NCBI RefSeq assembly: GCF_944387275.1
Contig: NZ_CALXEG010000013.1
Coordinates: 1 to 58,199, forward strand
Direction of reading: 5' to 3'
Source: an uncultured Pseudoflavonifractor sp.
GTDB taxonomy: Bacteria > Bacillota > Clostridia > Oscillospirales > Oscillospiraceae
DNA: 58,199 nucleotides
The number at the start of each line of letters is the position of its first letter. Within the stretch, counting starts at the first letter, position 1. Of this stretch, positions 32,298 to 41,071 are shown one piece after another. A program made the translations under genes and the position numbers. The notes below the pieces were generated by a model. It did not search any database and was not told where the DNA came from. It saw nothing but the letters and a program-made list of their open reading frames with translations.

Positions 32298-32377
32298 ACG
32301 CAAGAGAGAAATGCCTTTAAAGAATATTTTAAGATAATAAATGAGCATTTTACATTTTTACTGATAGGCAGTACAAT
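32298..32377. promoter_or_regulatory. Divergent promoters and LysR-type box C
   Basis: Minus-strand promoter for LysR 2: TTGCGT (32298-32303), 17-base spacer, TAGCAT further left (32275-32280). Plus-strand promoter for the flavodoxin gene: TTTACA (32349-32354), 17-base spacer, TACAAT (32372-32377). Box C (32309-32339) matches box B in 22 of 31 positions. Confidence 0.6.
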
Positions 32378-32399
32378 TGTGCCAAAGGAGGAGATATGT

Positions 32400-32879
32400 A
32401 TGAAAAAAGCATTGGTCGCCTATTTTTCCGCCAGCGGGACCACCGCGAAGGCGGCAAAAGCCCTGGCACAGGCCGCGGGCGCGGAGCTCTATGAGATCAG
32501 ACCCGCGGTGCCCTACACCCGGGCGGACCTGAACTGGATGGACAAGAACTCCCGCAGCAGCGTGGAGATGGGGGACAAGAGCTCCCGCCCGGCCCTGGCC
32601 GACATGGACGCCCCTGTGGCGGACCACGACGTGATCTTCCTGGGCTTCCCCGTCTGGTGGTATGTGGCCCCCACCATTATCAACACGTTCCTTGAGGGCT
32701 ATGATTTTACCGGCAAGACCATTGTGCTCTTCGCCACCTCCGGCGGCAGCGGCCTGGGCAAGTCGGCGGCCGGACTGAAGGCCAGCGCCCCCGGGGCCAA
32801 GATCCTGGATGGCCGCATGCTCAACGGCCGCCTGAGTGAGGCGGAGCTGAAAGCCTGGGTGGAGGGGCTGAAGCTGTGA
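32400..32879 (+). CDS. Flavodoxin
   Basis: A 159-residue long-chain-type flavodoxin-like protein: FMN phosphate loop AYFSASGTTAKAAKALA (about residues 7-23), VIFLGFPVWWYVAPTIINTF with the flavin-stacking Trp/Tyr region, and FATSGGSGLGKS. It is an electron carrier or a flavodoxin-like reductase; several clostridial homologues sit with an aldo-keto reductase as here. The AAAGGAGGAG site fixes the start at 32400. The stop overlaps the next start (TGATG). Confidence 0.92.
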   Translation: MKKALVAYFSASGTTAKAAKALAQAAGAELYEIRPAVPYTRADLNWMDKNSRSSVEMGDKSSRPALADMDAPVADHDVIFLGFPVWWYVAPTIINTFLEGYDFTGKTIVLFATSGGSGLGKSAAGLKASAPGAKILDGRMLNGRLSEAELKAWVEGLKL

Positions 32880-33916
32880 TGGAGTATATCAGACTGGGCG
32901 GCTCTGACCTGAAGGTGTCCCGTATCTGCATGGGGTGCATGGGGTTCGGAGACGCCCGAAACGGCCAGCACTCCTGGACCATCGACGAGGCCCACGCCCG
33001 GGAGATCATCAAGCGGGGTCTGGAGCTGGGGATCAACTTCTTTGACACCGCCATCGCCTACCAGAGCGGCACCAGCGAACAGTACCTGGGCCGGGCGCTG
33101 GGGGACTTTGCCCGGCGGGACAAGGTGGTGGTGGCCACCAAGTTTCTCCCCCGCACCAACGGAGAGATCGAGGCGGGGATCAGCGGCCAGGAGCACATCC
33201 GGCGGATGGTGGACAAGAGCCTTCAGAATCTGGGCATGGACTACGTAGACCTGTACATCTGCCACATGTGGGATTACCGGACGCCCCTTTATGACATGAT
33301 GGAGGGGCTGAACAACGCCGTGAAGGCGGGAAAGGTCCGGTATATTGGCATCTCCAACTGCTTTGCCTGGCAGCTGTGCAAGGCAAACGACCTGGCCGAG
33401 CGGGAGGGCTTTGCCAAATTCGTCTCGGTCCAGGGACACTACAACCTGATCTTCCGGGAAGAGGAGCGGGAGATGGTTCCCTATTGCCGGGAGGAGAATA
33501 TCGCCATGACGCCCTACAGCGCCCTGGCCGGCGGACGGCTGTCCAGGCATCCGGGGGAGACCTCCAGGCGGCTCCAGGAGGACAGCTACGCCCATCTGAA
33601 GTATGACGCGGCCCGGGACCAGGACGCCCCCATTCTGGCCCGGGTGGCGGAGCTGGCCGACCGCAGGGGCGTGTCCATGACGGAGATCTCCCTGGCCTGG
33701 CTGCTGACCAAGGTCACCGCCCCCATCGTGGGCGCCACCAAGCTCCGCCATGTGGAGGGAGCGGCAAAGGCGGTGGAGCTGAAGCTGACGGCGGAGGAGT
33801 GCGCCTGGCTGGAGGAATGCTACACGCCCCACCCCCTGGTGGGCGTGATGGCGCAGAACACGGCCCCGGCAGCGGGGGAAGCCCATGTCTGGTCTGTGGG
33901 CAGCCAGAAAATCTGA
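32879..33916 (+). CDS. Aldo-keto reductase
   Basis: A 345-residue aldo-keto reductase with the full catalytic set: Asp and Tyr in FFDTAIAYQSGTSE, Lys in VVVATKF and His in DLYICHMW; cofactor-binding segments VRYIGISNCFAWQL, FVSVQGHYNLIFRE and TPYSALAGGRLSRH follow. It reduces aldehydes or ketones with NADPH. ATG at 32879 overlaps the flavodoxin stop, so the two are translationally coupled. Regulated, by position, through box C and LysR 2. Confidence 0.93.
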   Translation: MEYIRLGGSDLKVSRICMGCMGFGDARNGQHSWTIDEAHAREIIKRGLELGINFFDTAIAYQSGTSEQYLGRALGDFARRDKVVVATKFLPRTNGEIEAGISGQEHIRRMVDKSLQNLGMDYVDLYICHMWDYRTPLYDMMEGLNNAVKAGKVRYIGISNCFAWQLCKANDLAEREGFAKFVSVQGHYNLIFREEEREMVPYCREENIAMTPYSALAGGRLSRHPGETSRRLQEDSYAHLKYDAARDQDAPILARVAELADRRGVSMTEISLAWLLTKVTAPIVGATKLRHVEGAAKAVELKLTAEECAWLEECYTPHPLVGVMAQNTAPAAGEAHVWSVGSQKI

Positions 33917-33990
33917 TATGAGGCACAGCCATAGGGGCGGCGGAGCCAAGCGATCCCCGTGCCCATAGCTGTCGGAGAAATAAAAAATAG

Positions 33991-34032
33991 GACGCGACGG
34001 AGTGGAAGCCCTGCTCCGCCGCGTCTTATTTT
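33991..34032 (+). terminator. Terminator after the aldo-keto reductase gene
   Basis: A 12-bp stem with one mismatch (33991-34002 with 34014-34025) is flanked by an A run on the left and TTATTTTAT on the right. Confidence 0.65.
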
Positions 34033-34403
34033 ATGGGATATATGCCAGAACATCAGCCTCTCCGGACCGAGCCGGCCCAGGTAAAATTCCAATCTCCCAA
34101 ACCGCGGGAAATGGAATGCAAAATACTGATATTGGATGGGCACCCATGCATGAACTACACGGATCCTTAAATAAAACAGCAGCAGCCCGGAGAAAAGTGA
34201 AAAATGAAAGCGCGCAAGAGTATGCCGGTTGTAATGTCCTGGCTGATTTGATAAAATTAAAATAGTTTGGTTTTATCTACACCAAATACAATAAAAGTCC
34301 AGAAAACGGGACGATTTATGGCGTAAAATGACAGCGGAGAAGAGAATGTGGAGGTTGTAACACAGCGCTGTAGACGTGATTCTGAGAATAAAGGATGATC
34401 GCT
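34033..34403. other. AT-rich gap upstream of the Wadjet operon
   Basis: About 370 bases, clearly more AT-rich than the flanking genes, with no frame supported by a ribosome site or family resemblance. It should contain the jetA promoter, but no element pair is convincing. A TTTGG/CCAAA dyad (about 34266-34286) could be an operator. The base composition suits an island boundary. Confidence 0.4.
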
Positions 34404-35891
34404 ATGATGCAGGCTGATCTTTTGGAAAATATCTCGGAGACCAAATACCTTTCAGTGGACAACTACACGGTCTATCGTACTGTTATGCGGATCTTCTACC
34501 TGGAGCACCAGAAGATGCACTACCAGATGGACCGGGACGCTGTCCTGGGGCTGCTGCGGCAGCAGTCCCTTTTTGCGCAGTATTCCCCGGAACAGCTGGC
34601 AATTGACCTGCAGCAGCTGGTGAAGTGGAAAAACCTCATACCGATCCAGGATCCGCGCAAGCCCCGGACCATCGCCGAGTTCAAAAACCGGCAGTTTCAG
34701 TACATGATGTCTCAGCCGGCCATTGAGATCGAGCGGATGACCATTACGCTGGAGAACCTGTCCAGCCGGACCGCCGCCCTCTCCGCCAGCCCGTTCCGGC
34801 GCATCCGGGAGGACCTGTACCGGGCGGAGCAGCTGGACGGACTCTCCCTCCGGGAGGTGCAGGACTGGTGGGAGGATCTGCAGGAGGACTTCCAGCGTCT
34901 CAGCCAGAGCCACCAGGACTACCTCCGGGAGTTCTACGGCCCCGGTATGGAGATGCAGATGAAAGCGGTGGAGTTCATCACCTACAAGCAGAATCTGGTC
35001 CGATATCTGGAGGAGTTCATACAGGACCTGCAGCACAGTGTGGCGCAGATCGGCGCCCAGCTGGAGGGCTTTTCCCCGGAAGAGACGGCCCACATCCTGG
35101 AGCTGGTCAGGCGCAGCGCGCTGGAGATCCCGCGGCCCCAGTCGGAGCAGACGCCCGGATGGGAGGAGGAGCTGCTCACCCGCTGCGAGGGGGTCTGGCG
35201 CTCCCTGTTGGACTGGTTCACCGGGAGCAATTCCACGGCCCGCCAGGTGCTCAACGTCACAAACGAGGTCATCCGACGGACAGTGCAGAACGCCGCATTG
35301 CTGGTACAGATGGAAAACATGGGCGTGAGCAATAAGGCGGAACTGCGCCATTTGCTCACGCTGTTCGCCGGGTTTCAGTCTGTGGACGAGGCGCACAGGC
35401 TCTCCGCTCTGGTGTTTGGCGTGCAGCAGGTGCGGCATTTTGCCTTTACCGCCGTCCGGGAGACGGAACGGGTGGACCTGAGCACCTATGACGAAGCGCC
35501 CGTTTCCCATCTCCTTCAGCCCAGGACGCGCTCCTACAGGCCGCGGATGGACCGGTCCGGATTTGCGGACAAGAGTCATGAAAAGGCGGCCCAGAGGCAG
35601 AAGATACTGGAGGAGGAGCGGGCCCTCCGCCAGAAGGTCATGGGATATATCCACGGCGGAAAGCTGGACCTGGCCGCCCTGGATTCCCCGTTGTCCCCAG
35701 ACGTCCGGGCGGTGTTTCTCTCCTGGGTGGCCGCCGCCAACCTGAGTCCGGATCACAGGGGCAGGACCCAGTATGGACAGGCCTATACGCTGGAGAGACG
35801 GGGAGACCGGACCTGCCGCCTGGTCTGCACAGATGGGACGCTGACCATGCCGGACTGCGTATTGATCTTTGAGGAGGCTGGCCATGAATGA
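34404..35891 (+). CDS. jetA: Wadjet type II JetA (TIGR02677/DUF2397; MukF-like kleisin)
   Basis: A 495-residue mostly helical protein that I recognise as the TIGR02677 family, the kleisin subunit of type II Wadjet: winged-helix N-terminus (KYLSVDNYTVYRTVMRIFYL, then VKWKNLIPIQDPRKPRTIAE), long helices in the middle, and a C-terminal winged helix. It bridges the JetC heads and recruits JetB. ATG at 34404 is favoured because AAAGGA lies eight bases upstream. First gene of a four-gene overlapping operon. Confidence 0.92.
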   Translation: MMQADLLENISETKYLSVDNYTVYRTVMRIFYLEHQKMHYQMDRDAVLGLLRQQSLFAQYSPEQLAIDLQQLVKWKNLIPIQDPRKPRTIAEFKNRQFQYMMSQPAIEIERMTITLENLSSRTAALSASPFRRIREDLYRAEQLDGLSLREVQDWWEDLQEDFQRLSQSHQDYLREFYGPGMEMQMKAVEFITYKQNLVRYLEEFIQDLQHSVAQIGAQLEGFSPEETAHILELVRRSALEIPRPQSEQTPGWEEELLTRCEGVWRSLLDWFTGSNSTARQVLNVTNEVIRRTVQNAALLVQMENMGVSNKAELRHLLTLFAGFQSVDEAHRLSALVFGVQQVRHFAFTAVRETERVDLSTYDEAPVSHLLQPRTRSYRPRMDRSGFADKSHEKAAQRQKILEEERALRQKVMGYIHGGKLDLAALDSPLSPDVRAVFLSWVAAANLSPDHRGRTQYGQAYTLERRGDRTCRLVCTDGTLTMPDCVLIFEEAGHE

Positions 35892-37041
35892 ATTCCGCAC
35901 GCTGCTGGACCGGTTTTGGGTCACACGCTGGGAAGACCGGGAGCTCTATTTTGCGCTCAAGCGGGCCCAGCCTGACTACCGCAGATTGGTCAATGAGGCT
36001 CTGGGCTGGAATCTGATTGTCAACGAATCGGTGGTCAAGCTGGAAAAGGTGCCGCCCAGAGCCATGCCCTGGATGGGCATCCAGTCCTTCCAGGAGCCCA
36101 TGGACTACTGCCTGCTGTGCGCGCTTCTGCTGTTTCTGGCGGACCTGGACGACGGCGCGCCGTTTTTGCTCTCCTCTCTGACAAAGGCCCTCGGGACGTT
36201 CCTGGCGGAGATCAAGCCGGTGGACTGGACCCAGTTTCTCCACCGGAAGGCCCTGGTGCGGGTCCTGCAATATGCCCAGGAGACGGGGCTGGTGGTGGCA
36301 TATGACGGAAACAGCGCTGGCTTTAGCGGCGATCAGAACCAGGAGGTCCTCTACGAGAACACGGGCCTGTCCCGGCACTTTCCAGTCCACTTCGGCCGGG
36401 ATACTCTGCAATGCCGCTCCATCGAGGACTTTGAGGCCCTTTCCGGGGCGGGGGACAACACCGAGCGCAGGCGGCACCGGGTCTATCAGCAGCTGGCGCT
36501 GTCCCCCGGCGTTTACTGCTCCCCGGAGAACCAGAGCGACTATGAATATGTCAAGAACCAGCGCCGGGCCATCGGCGCCAGCCTGGACGAGGCCCTGGAC
36601 GGGGAACTGCAGATCCACAGAAACGGCGCCTTTTTCCTGCTGTCCGAGGGCGAGCGGTGCGGAATGGTCTACCCGGGCACCCGGGCGCTGTCTGACGCGG
36701 CGCTGCTGCTGTGCGCCCAGCTCCGGGACCAGATCCTCAGCGGCGTCTACCGCCGCCGGGAGGACGATACCGTGGTGCTGAGCCGGCGGGAGTTCCGCTA
36801 CGAGATCGAGGGGTGCCGGGCAAAGTGGGGAAACGGCTGGGGATCCCAGATCCGCGCCATGTCGCTGGATCGGCTGGTGCAGGAGCTGACGGCCTATATG
36901 GCCGGATGGATGCTGCTGGAGGAGCTGGAGGAGGATATCGTGCTCTGCCCAGCGGTGGGAAAGCTGGTGGGGCATTATCCGCCGTCCTATCACAACGAAC
37001 TGCATGGGGAGGATGAAGATGGTCCGCTGGAAGATGAATAA
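35884..37041 (+). CDS. jetB: Wadjet type II JetB (TIGR02678/DUF2398; MukE-like KITE)
   Basis: A 385-residue protein of the TIGR02678 family: tandem winged-helix KITE subunit. Landmarks are EFRTLLDRFWVTRWEDRELY, RRLVNEALGWNLIVNESVVK, the PWMGIQSFQEPMDYCLLCAL segment and DWTQFLHRKALVRVLQYAQE. Start at 35884 follows GAGGAGG and overlaps jetA by eight bases. Its end overlaps jetC by 23 bases. It binds the JetA kleisin and contacts DNA in the SMC-type complex. Confidence 0.92.
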   Translation: MNEFRTLLDRFWVTRWEDRELYFALKRAQPDYRRLVNEALGWNLIVNESVVKLEKVPPRAMPWMGIQSFQEPMDYCLLCALLLFLADLDDGAPFLLSSLTKALGTFLAEIKPVDWTQFLHRKALVRVLQYAQETGLVVAYDGNSAGFSGDQNQEVLYENTGLSRHFPVHFGRDTLQCRSIEDFEALSGAGDNTERRRHRVYQQLALSPGVYCSPENQSDYEYVKNQRRAIGASLDEALDGELQIHRNGAFFLLSEGERCGMVYPGTRALSDAALLLCAQLRDQILSGVYRRREDDTVVLSRREFRYEIEGCRAKWGNGWGSQIRAMSLDRLVQELTAYMAGWMLLEELEEDIVLCPAVGKLVGHYPPSYHNELHGEDEDGPLEDE

Positions 37042-40000
37042 ACTGGGCTTCCTCAATTTCTGGCTGTACGACCAGGAGGAGTTCCCGCTGCATGACGGCC
37101 ACATTTTGCTGCGAGGAAACAACGCCGCCGGAAAATCCATTACCACCCAGAGCTTTATTCCCTTTATCCTGGATGGGGACCGGCGTCCGGAGCGGCTGGA
37201 CCCCTTTGGGTCCCGGGACCGCAAGATGGAGTTCTATCTCCTGGGGGACAACGAGCGGGACGAGTCCACCGGATATCTGTACCTGGAGTTCCGGAAGCCG
37301 GGGGTGGAGGAGTACCGCACCATCGGCGTAGGGATGCGGGCCCAGAAGGGGAAAGGGATCGATTTCTGGGGCTTCTGCCTGCGGGATGGGCGTCGGATCG
37401 GCCCAGACGGGGTCCAGCTGTATGAGAGCGCAGGCCAGCAGAAGATGCCCCTCACCAAAAAGAAGCTGCGCGGCCTGATCAGCGACCCCGACTGCTGGGC
37501 GGAGAGCCAGACGAAATACAAGGAGATGGTCAATAACCAGATTTTCGGCTTCCGGGATATCCGGCAGTACGATCAGCTGGTACAGCTGCTGATCCTGGTG
37601 CGGGCGCCCAAGCTCTCCAAGGATTTCCGGCCCTCTGAGGTGAAAAAGATCCTGAATGAGTCCCTCCAGGTGCTGACGGACGAGGACCTCTCCGCCATGG
37701 TCAACACCATGGAACAGATGGACAATCTGGAGAGCACCATGCAGGGCTACAGCACTGCCATTAAGGACGCCAGAATCATTCAAAAAGAGTACACCCGCTA
37801 TAATCAATACATATTGGGCGGCAAGGCACAGGCCTATCTGGACGCACGGAACAGGACCCGGAGCCTGAGCAGCCAGCTCCAGGAGGCAGAGAACAAGAAG
37901 AAGGATGCGGAACGGCAGCTGGAAGAACAGGGGGAGCGGAAGCGGCAGTCGGCCCTGCTGCTGGAGCGGGCCAGAGCCCAGCGGCTGTCCATGGGGGAAG
38001 ATGACCTGTCGGCCAAGCAGGACCGGCTCAGCCAGATGGAGAAAGAGTGCGGCCGCCTGGAGAAGCGGCTGGCCCAGGGCCAGGGGCAGCTGGAGAAGAT
38101 AGAGGACAACATTCAGAAGAAGGAGGTCCAGCTGCGGCAGATCGACCGGGACGAGGCGGACGCCCGGGCTGCGCTGCGCCTGAGTTTGCGGGACCTGAAC
38201 GACCAGAATGAGCTGCTGTTGCTGGGGCAGGAGCACGCGCAATATGTCCACAGCCTCCAGGCGGAGCGTCTGAAGGAGAAGGACGCCCCGACGCTGCTGG
38301 AGGAGGCCCTCCAGCAGCGGGGCCGGCAGATCGAAGCGGTTCTGGACTGCCTGCGGCAGACAGAGGCGGCCAGAGGGCGCTATGACGCCGCCTGTCAGGC
38401 GCTGGATCAGGCGGAGACAGCCGCGCAGGAGGCGGAGCGTCAGGTCCGGGATGCCCAGGCCCGGGAGCGGGAGGAGCGGGACGAGCTGATAGAGGCGTTT
38501 GCGAGGCGCCGGGAACAGAACACACAGCTGGATATCCCCCAGGAAATCTGGCTGGAGATCCGCCAAAGCCTAAACACCTACAGCACACCGGCGGACTGGA
38601 CCCCGATCCGCAACCAGCTGGACGACTGTGAGCGAAAGACAGCGTCTGCGCTCCAGGGGGAACAGCTCCAGGCGGAGCGCGGCCTGTCCGAACTGGAGAA
38701 GGAGCACCGTGAACTGGAGTACCGCCGCAGGCAGATCGAGAGCCAGCCGGAGCCCATCCCGCCCCGCCGGGCGCAGACCGAGGCCGCCCGTATCCAGCTG
38801 ATGATGCGGGGGGTGCCCTGCGCGCCTGTGTATGAGCTGTTGGACTTTGCCCCCGGTCTGTCCCGGGAGCGCCAGGCTCTTCTGGAGGCCCAGCTGCTGG
38901 ACGCCGGACTGTTGGACGCTCTGGTGGTGCCCGACGGCCGCCTGTCGGAGATACAGGAGCTGCTGGCGGAGTATCCGGATCGCTTCCTGGTACCCGGTCC
39001 CGCCGTTGCCGATCCCATTGACAGCCTGATCCCGGACAAGGCGGGCCGTTTCCCTCAGGAGGCCGCCGCCTGCCTACGGAGCATCTCCCGCTCTGACCTG
39101 AACGCGGAGACCGCCCTGCTGGAGGACGGGCGGTTCCGCTGCGGCATGATCCGGGGCTATAGCCGGGCGGAGGGCCCGGCCGGCTTTGTGGGGGCGGCCG
39201 CCCGGGCGGAGAACCGCAGGCGCCAGCTCCAGGCGATGGAGGAGGAACTGACGCGCTTGGCGGCCGATATACAGGAGGCCCGGCGCAAGGTAGACGATTG
39301 TAAGGTCCGGCTGGAGCAGCTGCGGCAGGAGCGGTCCCAGATGCCAACTGCAGAGGAATTGGACCAGGCCCTGATGCGGCTGGGGAGGGCCCGAAACGCA
39401 TTTCAACAGGCGGAAGGGGAAAAGAAACGGTGCCTGGACCAGGAGCAAAAGACAAAGCAGGCCTGGGCCGCGCTGGAGCAGGAGAGCCGAAGCCGCAGTG
39501 CGGGGCTGCCCTACGAGAAAACGGTGGAGGCATATCAGGAGGCGCGGGAGGCAGCCAACGGCTACCGGGATATACTGGCAAAAGTGAACCGAAAAAGAGG
39601 AGATTTGATAAGTGCGATCAGTTCCGGTCAAGCTACGCGGGACATCATTGACAACCTGAGGGATCAGGCGGACGATAAAAAGAAGGACAATGACGACACC
39701 CAGGAGTCCATCTTCACGCAGCAGGCCGGCATACAGGAGCTGCGGGACTTTTTGAGCCGCCCTGAAAATCAGGCGCGGGCCCGCCGCCTGGCAGAGCTGG
39801 ACCGGGAGATCCAGGTTCAGGACCAGGAGAACCGGGATGCGGAAAAACAGTGCATCCGTTTGGAAGGAGAGCGGAACAGCGCGGACGAGATCATACGGCA
39901 GAGAAAGCAGCGCCTGACCGAAGCGGAGATGGACGAGCAGGACCTGGAGCGCTATTTTGCGGAAGATCTGGATCTGGGTTTTGTCACTCTGGACCGGGAG

Positions 40001-41071
40001 CGGGGGCTTGAAGAGTGCGCCCGGCAGGCGGCCAGCAGGGTGCAGGCCTCTGACCGGGGGCGCACCGTCGCGGAGATGGGGGAGGCCATATCCAGCAATT
40101 TTCAGCGGTACAGAGGCAGTCTCTCCAACTATCATCCCGAGATCAAAATGTGGTTCGGCGCGCCCGGCAAGCCCGCCCAGCTCCGGCAGCGCTATGTGAT
40201 CGTGCTGAAGAAGAACGGCAAGGAGCTGTCGCTCTACGGATTCATCCAGTCCCTGCAGAGCGACATCGACACCACGGGGAACCTGCTGGAGGACAAGGAC
40301 CGGGATCTGTTTGAGGACATTCTCACCGACACCGTCAGCCATACGCTGCGGGCCCGTATTGAGGAGAGCGCCCAGTGGACCCGGAATATGACCGGACTGA
40401 TGGCCAAGCTGACCACCTCCATGGGTCTGAACTTCAGCCTGGACTGGAAGGAGAAGAAATCGGAGGGCACAGGCGAGCTGGATACCGCCCAGCTGGTCAC
40501 CTTCCTGAATAAAGACCGGGCGCTGCTCACCCCGGAGGACAGCCAGCGGGTGTCCGGCCATTTCCGCAGCAAGATGAAGCGGGCCAGGGAGGAGGCGCAT
40601 ATCCAGGGGATAGCGGTCAATTACGCCGATCTGATCCGCTCGGTGCTGGACTACCGCAGCTGGTATGAATTCCATCTCTTCTATCAGCGGGGAGACAGCG
40701 GCAAGAAGGAGCTGACGGACCGGGTCTTCAACCGGTTCAGCGGCGGCGAGAAGGCCATGTCCATGTATGTGCCGCTGTTTGCCGCGGTCTCCGCCCAGTA
40801 TCTGAAGGGTGGGGACGCCTGCCCTCGGCTGATGGCGCTGGACGAGGCCTTTGCCGGCGTGGATGACCAGAATATCAGCGCCATGTTTGAGCTGATGGAA
40901 ATCCTGGAGTTTGATTACATCATCAACTCCCAGGTCCTGTGGGGATGCTATGCCTGCGTGACCGATCTGGATATTGCGGAGATGTACCATCCGGCCAACG
41001 CCCCGGTAGTCACCATCCTCCACTACCACTGGAACGGCGCGCAGAGGACGTTGGAGGACGGCGAGGGATGA
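37019..41071 (+). CDS. jetC: Wadjet type II JetC (TIGR02680; MukB-like SMC ATPase)
   Basis: A 1350-residue SMC-like ATPase. Walker A GNNAAGKS at about residues 33-40; two long Glu/Arg/Gln-rich coiled coils (about 260-560 and 760-1020) around a hinge region; C-terminal head with signature FSGGEKAMSMYVPL (about 1238) and Walker B LMALDEAFAGVDD (about 1272). It extrudes DNA loops so that the complex can recognise circular plasmids by topology and size. ATG at 37019 is chosen from several because GGGGAGG is six bases upstream. Stop overlaps jetD by four bases (ATGA). Confidence 0.94.
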   Translation: MVRWKMNKLGFLNFWLYDQEEFPLHDGHILLRGNNAAGKSITTQSFIPFILDGDRRPERLDPFGSRDRKMEFYLLGDNERDESTGYLYLEFRKPGVEEYRTIGVGMRAQKGKGIDFWGFCLRDGRRIGPDGVQLYESAGQQKMPLTKKKLRGLISDPDCWAESQTKYKEMVNNQIFGFRDIRQYDQLVQLLILVRAPKLSKDFRPSEVKKILNESLQVLTDEDLSAMVNTMEQMDNLESTMQGYSTAIKDARIIQKEYTRYNQYILGGKAQAYLDARNRTRSLSSQLQEAENKKKDAERQLEEQGERKRQSALLLERARAQRLSMGEDDLSAKQDRLSQMEKECGRLEKRLAQGQGQLEKIEDNIQKKEVQLRQIDRDEADARAALRLSLRDLNDQNELLLLGQEHAQYVHSLQAERLKEKDAPTLLEEALQQRGRQIEAVLDCLRQTEAARGRYDAACQALDQAETAAQEAERQVRDAQAREREERDELIEAFARRREQNTQLDIPQEIWLEIRQSLNTYSTPADWTPIRNQLDDCERKTASALQGEQLQAERGLSELEKEHRELEYRRRQIESQPEPIPPRRAQTEAARIQLMMRGVPCAPVYELLDFAPGLSRERQALLEAQLLDAGLLDALVVPDGRLSEIQELLAEYPDRFLVPGPAVADPIDSLIPDKAGRFPQEAAACLRSISRSDLNAETALLEDGRFRCGMIRGYSRAEGPAGFVGAAARAENRRRQLQAMEEELTRLAADIQEARRKVDDCKVRLEQLRQERSQMPTAEELDQALMRLGRARNAFQQAEGEKKRCLDQEQKTKQAWAALEQESRSRSAGLPYEKTVEAYQEAREAANGYRDILAKVNRKRGDLISAISSGQATRDIIDNLRDQADDKKKDNDDTQESIFTQQAGIQELRDFLSRPENQARARRLAELDREIQVQDQENRDAEKQCIRLEGERNSADEIIRQRKQRLTEAEMDEQDLERYFAEDLDLGFVTLDRERGLEECARQAASRVQASDRGRTVAEMGEAISSNFQRYRGSLSNYHPEIKMWFGAPGKPAQLRQRYVIVLKKNGKELSLYGFIQSLQSDIDTTGNLLEDKDRDLFEDILTDTVSHTLRARIEESAQWTRNMTGLMAKLTTSMGLNFSLDWKEKKSEGTGELDTAQLVTFLNKDRALLTPEDSQRVSGHFRSKMKRAREEAHIQGIAVNYADLIRSVLDYRSWYEFHLFYQRGDSGKKELTDRVFNRFSGGEKAMSMYVPLFAAVSAQYLKGGDACPRLMALDEAFAGVDDQNISAMFELMEILEFDYIINSQVLWGCYACVTDLDIAEMYHPANAPVVTILHYHWNGAQRTLEDGEG

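Noticed and set aside
34002-34265. An 87-codon frame in the gap before jetA
   Set aside because: No ribosome site, no recognisable sequence, and it begins inside the terminator hairpin of the aldo-keto reductase gene.
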